Assembly (NCBI GenBank): GCA_963782185.1
Contig: CAWAJB010000038.1
Coordinates: 1-64,000 of the forward strand
Source: RYN-230 sp963782185
GTDB lineage: Bacteria; Actinomycetota; Actinomycetes; Streptosporangiales; Streptosporangiaceae
Direction: 5' to 3'
DNA: 64,000 bases
Position 1 is the first letter of the stretch; each line of letters opens with the position of its first letter. A program made the position numbers and the translations under genes. Below, in pieces: positions 16,217 through 24,161 of the stretch. The notes under the pieces are model-generated. The model searched no databases and was not told where the DNA came from. It worked only from the letters and a program-made list of their open reading frames with translations.

Positions 16217-19200
16217 CGGGGCGCCGCTGCCTGACCGGGCCCGGGTCGTCATCATCGGCGGCGGGGTCATCGGCACCAGCGTGGCTTATCACCTGGCCGA
16301 ACGCGGCTGCACCTCGGTACTGCTGCTGGAGCAGGGCCAGCTGTCCTGCGGGACCACGTGGCACGCGGCCGGGCTGGTCGGGCTGCTGCGCGCCACCGAG
16401 AGCGGTACCCGGCTGGTGCAGTACTCCACGGACCTCTACGCGCGGCTGGAGGACGAGACCGGGCTGACCGCCGGGTTCCGCCGCTGCGGCGGGCTGATCG
16501 TGGCCCGCACCCCGGAGCGGCTGACCCAGCTGCGCCGGACCGCGGCCGCCGCCGAGGCCTTCGGCCTGCAGGCCGTGATGCTCAGCCCCGGGCAGGCGGG
16601 CGAGCGGTACCCGGTCATGGAGACCGGCGACCTGGCCGGGGCGATCTGGCTGCCCGACGACGGCAAGGCCAACCCGGCCGATCTCACCTACGCGCTGGCC
16701 AAGGGAGCCCGCAGCCGCGGGGTCACGATCCGGGAGCGGACCCGGGTGACCGGGATCTTGACCGCGGACCGGGCGGGCGGCCGGGAGGTGACCGGGGTCC
16801 GCACCGCCGACGGCGATGTCGAGGCCGAGATCGTGGTCAACTGCGCCGGGCAGTGGGCCAAGCAGATCGCGGGCTGGGCGGGGGTGACCGTCCCGCTGCA
16901 CTCGTGCGAGCACTTCTACGTGGTGACCGACCAGATCGACGGGATCGGCCGGGACCTGCCGGTGCTCCGTGACCCGGACGGCTGGACCTACTTCAAGGAA
17001 GAGGTGGGCGGCCTGGTCGTGGGCGGGTTCGAGCCGGACGCCAAGCCCTGGGTGCCCCCGGACGAGATCCCCTACCCGTTCGAGTTCCAGCTGCTGGGCG
17101 AGGACTGGGAGCACTTCGCGCCGCTGATGGAGCAGGCCCAGCGGCGGATCCCGGCGCTGCGTGAGACGGGCATCAAGAAGTTCTACAACGGCCCGGAGAG
17201 CTTCACCCCGGACAACCAGTTCATCGCGGGCGAAGCGGCCGGGCTGCGGAACTTCTTCGTCGGGGCGGGCTTCAACTCGGTCGGCATCGCGTCCGCCGGG
17301 GGGGCCGGGCGGGCGCTGGCCGAGTGGATCCTCACCGGCGACCCGGGGCTGGACCTGACCGCGGCCGACATCCGGCGGTTCGCGCCGTTCCACGGCAACA
17401 CCCGGTTCCTGCACGACCGGGTCGGCGAGGTCCTCGGCCTGCACTACGCGCTGCCGTGGCCGAACCGGGAACTGGCCACGGCCCGGCCGCTGCGCCGCTC
17501 GCCCGTGCACCACCTGGTGGCGGCGGCCGGCGCGTGTTTCGGCAGCCGGATGGGCTGGGAACGGCCTAACGTGTTCGCCCCGGCGGGGACCGAACCGGTC
17601 CTCGACTACTCCTGGGGCGTGCCGGGCTGGCTGGCCTGGTCGGCCGCAGAGCAGCGGGCCGCCCGGCGCGACGTGGCCCTGTTCGACCAGACGTCGTTCT
17701 CGAAGTACCTGCTGACCGGGCCGGACAGCGAACGGGCCCTCCAGTGGGTGTGCACCGCGGACGTGGCCGTGCCGCCGGGCCGGACCGTGTACACCGGGCT
17801 GCTCAACGAGCGGGGCTGCTACGAGTCCGACCTGACCGTGACCCGCCTGTCCGCGGAGGAGTTCCTGCTGGTCAGCAGCTCAGCCATGACCGAGCGGGAT
17901 CAGGATCACATCCGGCGGCGGATGCCGCGGGACTCGTTCGCACGGCTGGTCAACGTGACCTCGGCGTACGCGGTGCTCGGCGTGATGGGGCCCCGGTCGC
18001 GCGACCTGCTGGCCGCGCTGTCCCCCGCGGACCTGGGTGATGCGGCGTTCCCGTTCGGGACGAGCCGCGAGATCGAGCTGGGCTACTTCCGCGTGCGCGC
18101 GACCCGGATCACCTATGTGGGCGAGCTGGGCTGGGAGCTGTACATCCCGGCCGAGTGCGCGGTGGGCGTGTTCGAGCTGCTCACCGGGGTGGGCCCGGAG
18201 TTCGGGCTGGTCCACGGCGGCTACTACACGATCGAGTCGATGCGGCTGGAAAAGGGGTACCGGGCCTTCGGCCGCGAGCTGACCCCGGAGTACGGCCCGG
18301 CTGAGGCGGGGCTGCTGTTCGCCTGCAAGCTGCGCGGCGACATCCCGTTCCTCGGCCGGGAGGAGGTCGAGAAGGCCCGGGACGAGGGGACGCGGCGGCG
18401 GCTGGTTTCGGTCCTGGTCGGTGACCCGGATGGGGAGCCGGGCCCGGGACCGGATGGGGGGCCGGGCCCGGGACCGGATGGGGGGCCGGGCCCGGGACCG
18501 GCCCCGGGCGGGGAACCGGATCGGGACCGGCGCGGGCCGATGCTCTGGGGCGGCGAGCTCGTGCTCCGGGACGGGGTGGCGGTCGGCCAGCTGACCTCGG
18601 CGGCCTGGGGCGAGGCGGTCGGCCGGGCGGTGGGCCTCGGCTACCTGCGGCACCCGGCGGGCGACGTGATCACGCCGGAGTTCCTGCGGTCCGGCTGCTA
18701 CCAGGTCAACGCGGGCGGAGACGTCTACCCGGCCACGGTCTCGCTGCGCCCGCCCTTCGATCCCTCCAGCGCCGCGCGTCCGGGGCCGCTGACCCCCCGC
18801 CCCCCCGCCCGCTGGCCCCCGGACGCCCTGCCCCCCGCCCGCGGCCCCCCGCCCGCGGCCCCCCGCCCCCCGGGGCGGCGGCCCTCCGCACCCGTGATCA
18901 CGGTCAATAACTGCCACATAGCGCCCCTTCTTGACCGTGATCATCGTCCGGGTCGGAGTGGGGCACCATTAGGGGGCAGGCGGAGCCGGGCGGAGGGGGG
19001 TGGGCGGGTGCGGGGAGTCGGCGGGGGGGTGCGGGCAGTTGGTGGGGGGGTGGCGGGAGTGGGCCGGTGGGTTCGGGGGGCGCGGGAGTGGCCGGTGCTG
19101 CAGGGGCTGCTGCCGCTCCGCCGGACCGGGGTGCCCGGGGACCTGCTGGCCGGGGTCACGCTGGCCGCGCTCGGCATCCCCGAGGTGCTCGGCTACGCCC

Positions 19201-20774
19201 GGATCGCCGGGATGCCGGTGGTCACCGGCCTGTACACGCTGCTGCTCCCGATGGCCCTGTTCGCCGTGCTCGGCGCGTCGCGCCACCTGGTCGTCGCGGC
19301 GGACTCCGCGACCGCGGCCATCCTGGCCGCCGCGCTGATCCGGCTGGCCGATCCCGGCTCGGCTCAGTACGTGCGGCTGGCCGGGCTGGCGGCCCTGCTC
19401 ACCGGCGTCCTGCTGATCCTGGCCCGGCTGGTCCGGCTCGGCTTCCTGGCCAACTTCCTGTCCCGGACGGTGCTGCTCGGCTTCCTGACCGGGGTCGGCA
19501 TCCAGGTGGCGATCGGGCAGCTGCCGGACATGCTCGGGGTCAGTGCGCCCAGCCCGCACACGGTGATCAAGCTCGCGCAGACTGTCGCCGCGCTCCCCCA
19601 GGCGCAGGGCATCACGGTCGCCGTGTCGCTCGGCGTCGTCGCGGTCATGATGGGCGCCCGGCGGATCACCCGCCGCATCCCCGGCGCGCTGATCGCGGTG
19701 GTCGGCGCGATCATCGTCAGCCGGGCGGCCGACCTGGCCGCCCACGGGGTCAGCGTGACCGGCTACATCCCCCGCGGGCTGCCGGCCTTCGGGCTGCCGG
19801 CCCTGGGGCTGCACGACGCCGTCGCATTGCTGGGCACCGCGGCCTCGATCTTCATCGTGATCCTGGCCCAGAGCGCCGCCACCGCCCGCGCCTACGCGGC
19901 CAAATACGGCGAGCCGTTCGGCACGGACACCGACCTGATCGGGCTGGGGGCCGGCAACATCGCGGCCGCGTTCACGGGCACGTTCGTGGTGAACGGGAGC
20001 CCCACCAAGACCCAGATCGTGGACGACGCGGGCGGGCGCAGCCAGCTGGCCTCACTCGCCACCAGCGCGCTGGCCCTGGTCGTCCTGCTGGTCGCCACCG
20101 GACCGCTCAGTTACCTGCCGACCGCCGCGCTGGCCGCGGTGGTGTTCCTGATCGGCGTCCAACTGGTGGATGTGCGCGGCATGCGGCGGCTGCTGCGCGT
20201 CCGCCGGCATGAGTTCGCGGTCGCCGTGATCACCGCGGTGGCGGTGGTAGGGCTCAGCATCACCGACGGCATCGTGGTGGCCGTGATCGCCTCGATCATC
20301 GACCATCTGCGGCACAGCTACCGGCCGCGCAACAGCGTGCTGGTGAAGTCCGCGGCCGGGCGCTGGCAGACCAGGCCGGTGACGCCCGGCGCCCGGACCG
20401 AGCCGGGACTGGTCATCTACCGGTTCGACACCAGCCTGTACTTCGCGAACGGGTCCCGGCTGGTGGAAGACCTCCTCACGCTCAGCACCCGGGGCGGCCC
20501 GCTGCGCTGGTTCGTCCTCGACGCCGCGGCCATCGGCGACGTGGACTACACCGCCTCCTCGATCCTCAGCCGCACCATCACGCAACTGCATGAGCGGCAC
20601 ATCCAGTTCGTGATGACCAGCGTGCTGCCCCCGGTACGCCAGCAGCTCGAGCACTATGGGATCAGCGGCGCCGCGGGCCCGGACGCCTACTTCGACACGC
20701 TGGGCCAGGCCCTCAAGGCCTTCCGCGCCGCCACCCGGCCGGACCCGCCCTCCCCGGCCCGCCCGCCCGGCTGA
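16209..20774 (+). CDS. FAD-dependent dimethylglycine/sarcosine-dehydrogenase-like enzyme, in-frame fused to SulP transporter
   Basis: A single 1521-residue frame without stop. Residues 1-~370: DAO-type FAD domain (VVIIGGGVIGTSVAYHLAERG, in pieces GGGVIG and FNSVGIASAGG). Residues ~410-860: GcvT/aminomethyltransferase fold (DQTSFSKYLLTG, ALGVMGPRSRDLL-like segment, YVGELGWELYIPAE, SMRLEKGYRAFGREL). This module oxidatively demethylates dimethylglycine/sarcosine-type substrates and passes one carbon to folate. About 740-775 holds a 24-bp minisatellite (PGPGPDGG). After NAGGDVYPATVSLRPPFDPSS, the usual C-terminus, the frame runs through ~75 low-complexity residues and a palindrome into the SulP protein. 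A lost stop codon is likely; separate initiation of SulP is probable. Confidence 0.85.
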   Translation: MISGAPLPDRARVVIIGGGVIGTSVAYHLAERGCTSVLLLEQGQLSCGTTWHAAGLVGLLRATESGTRLVQYSTDLYARLEDETGLTAGFRRCGGLIVARTPERLTQLRRTAAAAEAFGLQAVMLSPGQAGERYPVMETGDLAGAIWLPDDGKANPADLTYALAKGARSRGVTIRERTRVTGILTADRAGGREVTGVRTADGDVEAEIVVNCAGQWAKQIAGWAGVTVPLHSCEHFYVVTDQIDGIGRDLPVLRDPDGWTYFKEEVGGLVVGGFEPDAKPWVPPDEIPYPFEFQLLGEDWEHFAPLMEQAQRRIPALRETGIKKFYNGPESFTPDNQFIAGEAAGLRNFFVGAGFNSVGIASAGGAGRALAEWILTGDPGLDLTAADIRRFAPFHGNTRFLHDRVGEVLGLHYALPWPNRELATARPLRRSPVHHLVAAAGACFGSRMGWERPNVFAPAGTEPVLDYSWGVPGWLAWSAAEQRAARRDVALFDQTSFSKYLLTGPDSERALQWVCTADVAVPPGRTVYTGLLNERGCYESDLTVTRLSAEEFLLVSSSAMTERDQDHIRRRMPRDSFARLVNVTSAYAVLGVMGPRSRDLLAALSPADLGDAAFPFGTSREIELGYFRVRATRITYVGELGWELYIPAECAVGVFELLTGVGPEFGLVHGGYYTIESMRLEKGYRAFGRELTPEYGPAEAGLLFACKLRGDIPFLGREEVEKARDEGTRRRLVSVLVGDPDGEPGPGPDGGPGPGPDGGPGPGPAPGGEPDRDRRGPMLWGGELVLRDGVAVGQLTSAAWGEAVGRAVGLGYLRHPAGDVITPEFLRSGCYQVNAGGDVYPATVSLRPPFDPSSAARPGPLTPRPPARWPPDALPPARGPPPAAPRPPGRRPSAPVITVNNCHIAPLLDRDHRPGRSGAPLGGRRSRAEGGGRVRGVGGGVRAVGGGVAGVGRWVRGAREWPVLQGLLPLRRTGVPGDLLAGVTLAALGIPEVLGYARIAGMPVVTGLYTLLLPMALFAVLGASRHLVVAADSATAAILAAALIRLADPGSAQYVRLAGLAALLTGVLLILARLVRLGFLANFLSRTVLLGFLTGVGIQVAIGQLPDMLGVSAPSPHTVIKLAQTVAALPQAQGITVAVSLGVVAVMMGARRITRRIPGALIAVVGAIIVSRAADLAAHGVSVTGYIPRGLPAFGLPALGLHDAVALLGTAASIFIVILAQSAATARAYAAKYGEPFGTDTDLIGLGAGNIAAAFTGTFVVNGSPTKTQIVDDAGGRSQLASLATSALALVVLLVATGPLSYLPTAALAAVVFLIGVQLVDVRGMRRLLRVRRHEFAVAVITAVAVVGLSITDGIVVAVIASIIDHLRHSYRPRNSVLVKSAAGRWQTRPVTPGARTEPGLVIYRFDTSLYFANGSRLVEDLLTLSTRGGPLRWFVLDAAAIGDVDYTASSILSRTITQLHERHIQFVMTSVLPPVRQQLEHYGISGAAGPDAYFDTLGQALKAFRAATRPDPPSPARPPG
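18437..18506 (+). repeat. 24-bp minisatellite in the dehydrogenase-like gene
   Basis: Three near-perfect 24-base units beginning at 18437, 18461 and 18485, encoding PGPGPDGG. It sits in a surface loop of the GcvT-like module between LVSVLVGDPDG and RRGPMLWGG, and keeps the frame because the unit is a multiple of three. Confidence 0.9.
18894..18944. repeat. long inverted repeat inside the fused ORF
   Basis: Left arm GTGATCACGGTCAA (18894-18907) and right arm TTGACCGTGATCAT (18931-18944) form 13 perfect pairs plus one G-T pair around a 23-base loop. It lies where the intergenic gap between the dehydrogenase and SulP genes would be. It looks like a dispersed intergenic palindrome or a terminator-type stem, yet is read through in frame (VITVNNCHIAPLL). 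Confidence 0.85.
19008..20774 (+). CDS. SulP-family anion transporter with STAS domain (probable independent start)
   Basis: The SulP module of the fused ORF. A GTG at 19008 with GGAGG about 11 bases upstream (18992-18996) is the best separate start. After a Gly-rich leader come ~10-12 membrane segments (VPGDLLAGVTLAALGIPEVLGY; LYTLLLPMALFAVLG; ALIAVVGAIIVSRAADL, shown in part) with the SulP signatures GYARIAGMPVVTGLY and FVVNGSPTKTQIVDDAGG. A cytoplasmic STAS domain follows from ~20400 (GLVIYRFDTSLYFANG, VLDAAAIGDVDYTASS). It likely carries sulfate, bicarbonate or another anion across the plasma membrane; specificity cannot be read from sequence. Confidence 0.85.
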   Translation: MRGVGGGVRAVGGGVAGVGRWVRGAREWPVLQGLLPLRRTGVPGDLLAGVTLAALGIPEVLGYARIAGMPVVTGLYTLLLPMALFAVLGASRHLVVAADSATAAILAAALIRLADPGSAQYVRLAGLAALLTGVLLILARLVRLGFLANFLSRTVLLGFLTGVGIQVAIGQLPDMLGVSAPSPHTVIKLAQTVAALPQAQGITVAVSLGVVAVMMGARRITRRIPGALIAVVGAIIVSRAADLAAHGVSVTGYIPRGLPAFGLPALGLHDAVALLGTAASIFIVILAQSAATARAYAAKYGEPFGTDTDLIGLGAGNIAAAFTGTFVVNGSPTKTQIVDDAGGRSQLASLATSALALVVLLVATGPLSYLPTAALAAVVFLIGVQLVDVRGMRRLLRVRRHEFAVAVITAVAVVGLSITDGIVVAVIASIIDHLRHSYRPRNSVLVKSAAGRWQTRPVTPGARTEPGLVIYRFDTSLYFANGSRLVEDLLTLSTRGGPLRWFVLDAAAIGDVDYTASSILSRTITQLHERHIQFVMTSVLPPVRQQLEHYGISGAAGPDAYFDTLGQALKAFRAATRPDPPSPARPPG

Positions 20775-20825
20775 CCCGCCCGCCCGGCTGACCCGCCCGC
20801 CCGGCTGACCCGCCCGCCCGGCTGA
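20758..20825. repeat. 17-bp tandem repeat, four perfect copies
   Basis: Four exact copies of CCCGCCCGCCCGGCTGA fill the entire gap between the convergent SulP and fumarylacetoacetase genes. The SulP stop codon is the TGA at the end of the first unit, so expansion or contraction by one unit leaves the stop intact. Confidence 0.95.
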
Positions 20826-21977
20826 TCAGCCAGCGGGGACGACCTGGCCGGACGCGCTCCCGAACTCGATCCGGGAACCGTCCGGGCCGGGCGCGGAGCC
20901 GGACAGCGTGACCGTGTCGCCGTCGGCCAGGTAGCCCCGGGGCTGACCGTCCGGCAGCGTGATCGGGTCCCGGCCGCCGGCCGTCATCTCCAGCAGCGAG
21001 CCCATCTCGTCCCGGCGGAAGCTGGACACGGTGCCCGAGCCGTACAGGTCGCCGGTGCGCACTGCGGCGCCGTTCACGGTCAGGTGCGCGAGCTGCTGGG
21101 CCCCGGTCCAGTACATGGTGGCGAAGCGCGGCCGCGAGATGGCCTGCTCGTTGATGCTCACCGTGAGGTCGATGTCCAGGCCCCAGCGCTGGCCGTCGCG
21201 CAGGTAAGCCAGGGGCTCGGGGTCCTGCGGCGGCGACGGCACCCGGGCCTGCTCGAGCGCGGCCAGCGGGACGACCCACGGCGAGATCGTGGTGGCGAAG
21301 GACTTGCCCAGGAACGGGCCCAGCGGCCGGGACTCGAAGGCCTGGATGTCCCGCGCGCTCCAGTCGATCAGCAGGACCACGCCGAACACGTGCTCGGCGA
21401 ACGCCCCGGCCGGCACGGGCTGGCCCGGCGCTGACCCCATGCCCACGACGAAGCCGATCTCCGCCTCGAAGTCCAGCCGGCGGGTGGGGGCCAGCTCCGG
21501 GCGGGCGTGGCCAGGAGCGAGCTGGCCCCGCGGGCGCGGCACGGGCGTGCCGCTGACCACCACAGTGCCGGACCGGCCGTGGTAGCCGACCGGCATCTCC
21601 CGCCAGTTGCGGTGCAGCTGCGGATCGCCGGGCCGCAGGACCCGCGCCGCGTTGGTCGCGTGCTCGAGCGAGGAGTAGAAGTCGGCGAAGTCCGCCACCT
21701 CGACCGGGAGATGCAGGGTGGCCTCGGCGATCGGTACCAGCTCGCTGACCTGGCCGCCGCGGACGGACCCGACCAGCCGTTCCCGGGTGCGCTGCCAGGC
21801 TCGCGGGCCACGGCTCATGAACGCGTTCAGGGAGGGCCCGGCGAAGATCGGGTCGCCGAACATCCGGTGCAGGTCGATGATGTACGCGCCGAGGCCGGCC
21901 CCCACCCGGGGGCTGTCCGAGCCACGGGAGAACACGCAGTAGGGCAGCGCGTGCTCGGTGAAAGTCAGCAAGGTCAA
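20826..21977 (-). CDS. fahA: fumarylacetoacetase
   Basis: Last enzyme of tyrosine/homogentisate degradation, splitting fumarylacetoacetate into fumarate and acetoacetate. The 383 residues show the FAH signatures YIIDLHRMFGDP, MPVGYHGRSGTVVVSG, LDFEAEIGFVVG (metal-binding Glu), LLIDWSARDIQAFE, LGPFLGKSFATTISPWVV and GDLYGSGTVSS. The start at 21977 overlaps the gntR stop by four bases, and gntR overlaps hmgA in the same way, so three genes form one coupled unit. Maleylacetoacetate isomerase is not encoded here; actinomycetes often use a distant or thiol-dependent isomerase. Confidence 0.95.
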   Translation of the reverse strand: MTLLTFTEHALPYCVFSRGSDSPRVGAGLGAYIIDLHRMFGDPIFAGPSLNAFMSRGPRAWQRTRERLVGSVRGGQVSELVPIAEATLHLPVEVADFADFYSSLEHATNAARVLRPGDPQLHRNWREMPVGYHGRSGTVVVSGTPVPRPRGQLAPGHARPELAPTRRLDFEAEIGFVVGMGSAPGQPVPAGAFAEHVFGVVLLIDWSARDIQAFESRPLGPFLGKSFATTISPWVVPLAALEQARVPSPPQDPEPLAYLRDGQRWGLDIDLTVSINEQAISRPRFATMYWTGAQQLAHLTVNGAAVRTGDLYGSGTVSSFRRDEMGSLLEMTAGGRDPITLPDGQPRGYLADGDTVTLSGSAPGPDGSRIEFGSASGQVVPAG

Positions 21978-22744
21978 GGAATGTCCAGGGAGATCGCGAA
22001 TGTGAAGCGGTCGCCACGGTAGTGGATCCGGGCCACGTCCACCGGGGTAGTCCCGGCCGCGTAGGTCACGTTTTCAGAAACCAGCACCGGGCTCAGCGCA
22101 TCGATCTGGAGCAGCGCGGCCACCTCGGCGGGCGCGGCCCGCGCCGACACCTCGTTGTCGATCCTGGTGAGCGGCAGCGACAGCTCATCGCGGAGGATCC
22201 TGGTGACCGGGGCCCGCGCCAGCGCCTCGTCGCTGACCCGGGCCGCGTGCTCGGGGCGCAGGTAGTTCTCGGCGTAGCTGACCGGCACGCCGTCGTCGAG
22301 GCGGAGCCTGCGGATCAGCACGGCCTCACCCGCCGGGCCCAGCCGGGCGGGCAGCGCGCCGGGCGGCACCCGGGTCCGCCCGAGGACCCGCACCTCGTCG
22401 CTGGCCTGCTGGGCCATGACCGCGTCCGCCGAGCCCAGCACGCGGAGCGCCCGGGTGCGGAGCGCATCGGCGTTGACGAACGTGCCGCGCCTGCGGTGCC
22501 GGCTGATCAGGCCCTCGGCGGCCAGGGAGCCCAGCGCCTGGCGCACGGTGGTCAGGCTGACTCCGTAGTGCCGGGCGAGCTGGGCCTCGGTCGGCAGCCG
22601 GAGACCGCCGCCGGTGTCGAAGCCCAGGATCGCGGCGCGCAGGCTCTGGGCCAGCTGATACCACAGAGGCAGCACGCCGGTGAAGCGTGGCGGCGGCGCC
22701 GCGAGCAATGCGTCACCCGGGGGCTGCGGGAGGGCCTGCGTCAC
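21974..22744 (-). CDS. GntR-family regulator (UTRA) of the homogentisate operon
   Basis: 256 residues: winged helix LPTEQLARHY-type region with VSLTTVRQALGSLAAEGL and the wing HRRRGTFVN, then a UTRA domain (VLIRRLRLDDGVPVSYAENYL, in parts, and ARIHYRGDRFTFAISLDI). It lies between hmgA and fahA with four-base overlaps at both ends, which strongly suggests autoregulation of this catabolic operon in response to a pathway intermediate. The palindrome at 24094-24111 ahead of hmgA is the likely operator. Confidence 0.92.
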   Translation of the reverse strand: MTQALPQPPGDALLAAPPPRFTGVLPLWYQLAQSLRAAILGFDTGGGLRLPTEAQLARHYGVSLTTVRQALGSLAAEGLISRHRRRGTFVNADALRTRALRVLGSADAVMAQQASDEVRVLGRTRVPPGALPARLGPAGEAVLIRRLRLDDGVPVSYAENYLRPEHAARVSDEALARAPVTRILRDELSLPLTRIDNEVSARAAPAEVAALLQIDALSPVLVSENVTYAAGTTPVDVARIHYRGDRFTFAISLDIP

Positions 22745-24060
22745 CGGCTGGCACGACGCGCCGCGAACGACGGGGCCAGCCCGGCCCAGACCGAGTCATA
22801 GTCGGGCTGGAGGTGCGCCGCCTCCATGGCCTGCCGGGTCGGGACGATCATCCAGCGGCTCTCGAGCATGAACGCCAGCGTGTCCGCGACCTTCTGGGGG
22901 GCCAGTTCTGCGCTGCTGGCCCTGGCGAACGTCTCGGCGTCCGGCCCGTGGGAGGTGAACGTGTTGTGCAGGCTGGCGCCGCCGGGCAGGAACCCCTCGG
23001 CCTTCGCGTCGTAGGCACCCCGGACCAGGCCCATGAACTCGGACATCACGTTGCGGTGGAACCAGGGCGGCCGGAAGGTGTCCTCACCCACGAGCCACCG
23101 CGGCGGGAAGATGACGAAGTCCACGTTGGCCTGGCCCGGCGTCTGGGAGGGGGAGGTGAGCACGGTGTAGATCGACGGGTCCGGATGGTCGAAGCTGACC
23201 GTGCCCAGCACCATGAAGGTCGCGGTGTCGTACTTGACCGGCACGTAGCTGCCGTGCCAGGCCACGACGTCCAGCGGCGAGTGGTCGTAGCCCGCCGCCC
23301 ACAGGTTGCCGCCGAACTTCTGCACCACCTCCACCGGGCCGCCACGCTCCTCGTAGGCGGCTACCGGGGCCAGGAAGTCACGCTCGTTGGCCAGCCCGTT
23401 GGCGCCGATCGGGCCGCGCTCCGGGAGGGTGAACGGGGCGCCGTAGTTCTCGCACAGGTAGCCGCGCGCCGGGCCGCCGGGCAGGTCCACCCGGAACCGG
23501 ATGCCCCGGGGCATCACGGCGATCTCGCCCGGGCTCAGCTGCAGCGGGCCCAGCTCCGTGTGCAGCACCAGGGTGCCCTGCTGCGGCACGAACAGCAGTT
23601 CCCCGTCGGAGTCCACGAAATAGCGGTCCGTCATCGGCGACGTGGCGGCGTACAGGTGCACGGCCATGCCGCTGCGGGTCCGCAGGTCACCGTTGCCGCC
23701 CACGGTGTACAGGCCGTCGATGAAGTCCGCCGGGCCGGCGGGCATCGGCAGCGGGTCCCAGCGCAGCCGGTTGGGATCCGGCTCGATCTCGTCGAACGGC
23801 GTCCCGCGCAGCGAGCCGTTGCCGATCCGGTCGAAGCGCGGGTGCGCCGCGGACGGCATGATCCGGTACAGCCAGGTCCGCCGGTTGGCCGCGCGCGGCT
23901 GGGTGAACGCGGTCCCGCTCAGCTGCTCCGCGTACAGGCCCAGCGGGGCGCGCTGCGGTGAGTTGCGGCCCTCGGGCAGGGCGCCCGGGACCGCTTCGCT
24001 GACGAACTCGTTCCCGAAACCAGGCTGATAGTGATAGCCATCCGTGTGCGTGCCCGCCAT
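22741..24060 (-). CDS. hmgA: homogentisate 1,2-dioxygenase
   Basis: Opens the ring of homogentisate to maleylacetoacetate using non-haem Fe(II). Starting at the ATG at 24060 (MAGTHTDGYHYQPGFGNEF), the protein is 439 residues, the usual family length; an upstream extension to 24165 is not conserved-looking. Family features are QPGFGNEFVSEA, RTWLYRIMPSAAHPRF, the cupin segments with iron-ligand candidates PPRWLVGEDTFRPPWFHRN (in part), FMGLVRGAYDAK and the C-terminal SHGPDAETF. First gene of the hmgA-gntR-fahA operon; its last four bases overlap gntR. Confidence 0.95.
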   Translation of the reverse strand: MAGTHTDGYHYQPGFGNEFVSEAVPGALPEGRNSPQRAPLGLYAEQLSGTAFTQPRAANRRTWLYRIMPSAAHPRFDRIGNGSLRGTPFDEIEPDPNRLRWDPLPMPAGPADFIDGLYTVGGNGDLRTRSGMAVHLYAATSPMTDRYFVDSDGELLFVPQQGTLVLHTELGPLQLSPGEIAVMPRGIRFRVDLPGGPARGYLCENYGAPFTLPERGPIGANGLANERDFLAPVAAYEERGGPVEVVQKFGGNLWAAGYDHSPLDVVAWHGSYVPVKYDTATFMVLGTVSFDHPDPSIYTVLTSPSQTPGQANVDFVIFPPRWLVGEDTFRPPWFHRNVMSEFMGLVRGAYDAKAEGFLPGGASLHNTFTSHGPDAETFARASSAELAPQKVADTLAFMLESRWMIVPTRQAMEAAHLQPDYDSVWAGLAPSFAARRASR

Positions 24061-24093
24061 GACTGCGCTCCCCGGGATAGTCTGATTACTCTG

Positions 24094-24111
24094 CTCAATC
24101 AGATCATTGAG
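24094..24111. promoter_or_regulatory. palindromic operator upstream of hmgA
   Basis: CTCAAT (24094-24099) and ATTGAG (24106-24111) form perfect 6-bp arms around a 6-base centre, 34 bases before the hmgA start. Nearby TGATT/AATCA elements (24083-24100) add a second overlapping symmetry. The position and the local AT-richness in a very GC-rich region fit a promoter/operator, probably bound by the GntR protein of this operon. Confidence 0.5.
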
Positions 24112-24161
24112 GGAACCGGGGGTCAAGCACTGGGTCAGGTCGTTGACAGTGGCGCACCCGC

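Noticed and set aside
18894..18944. tRNA or riboswitch
   Set aside because: Only a single stem with an unstructured 23-base loop; no cloverleaf or known aptamer features.
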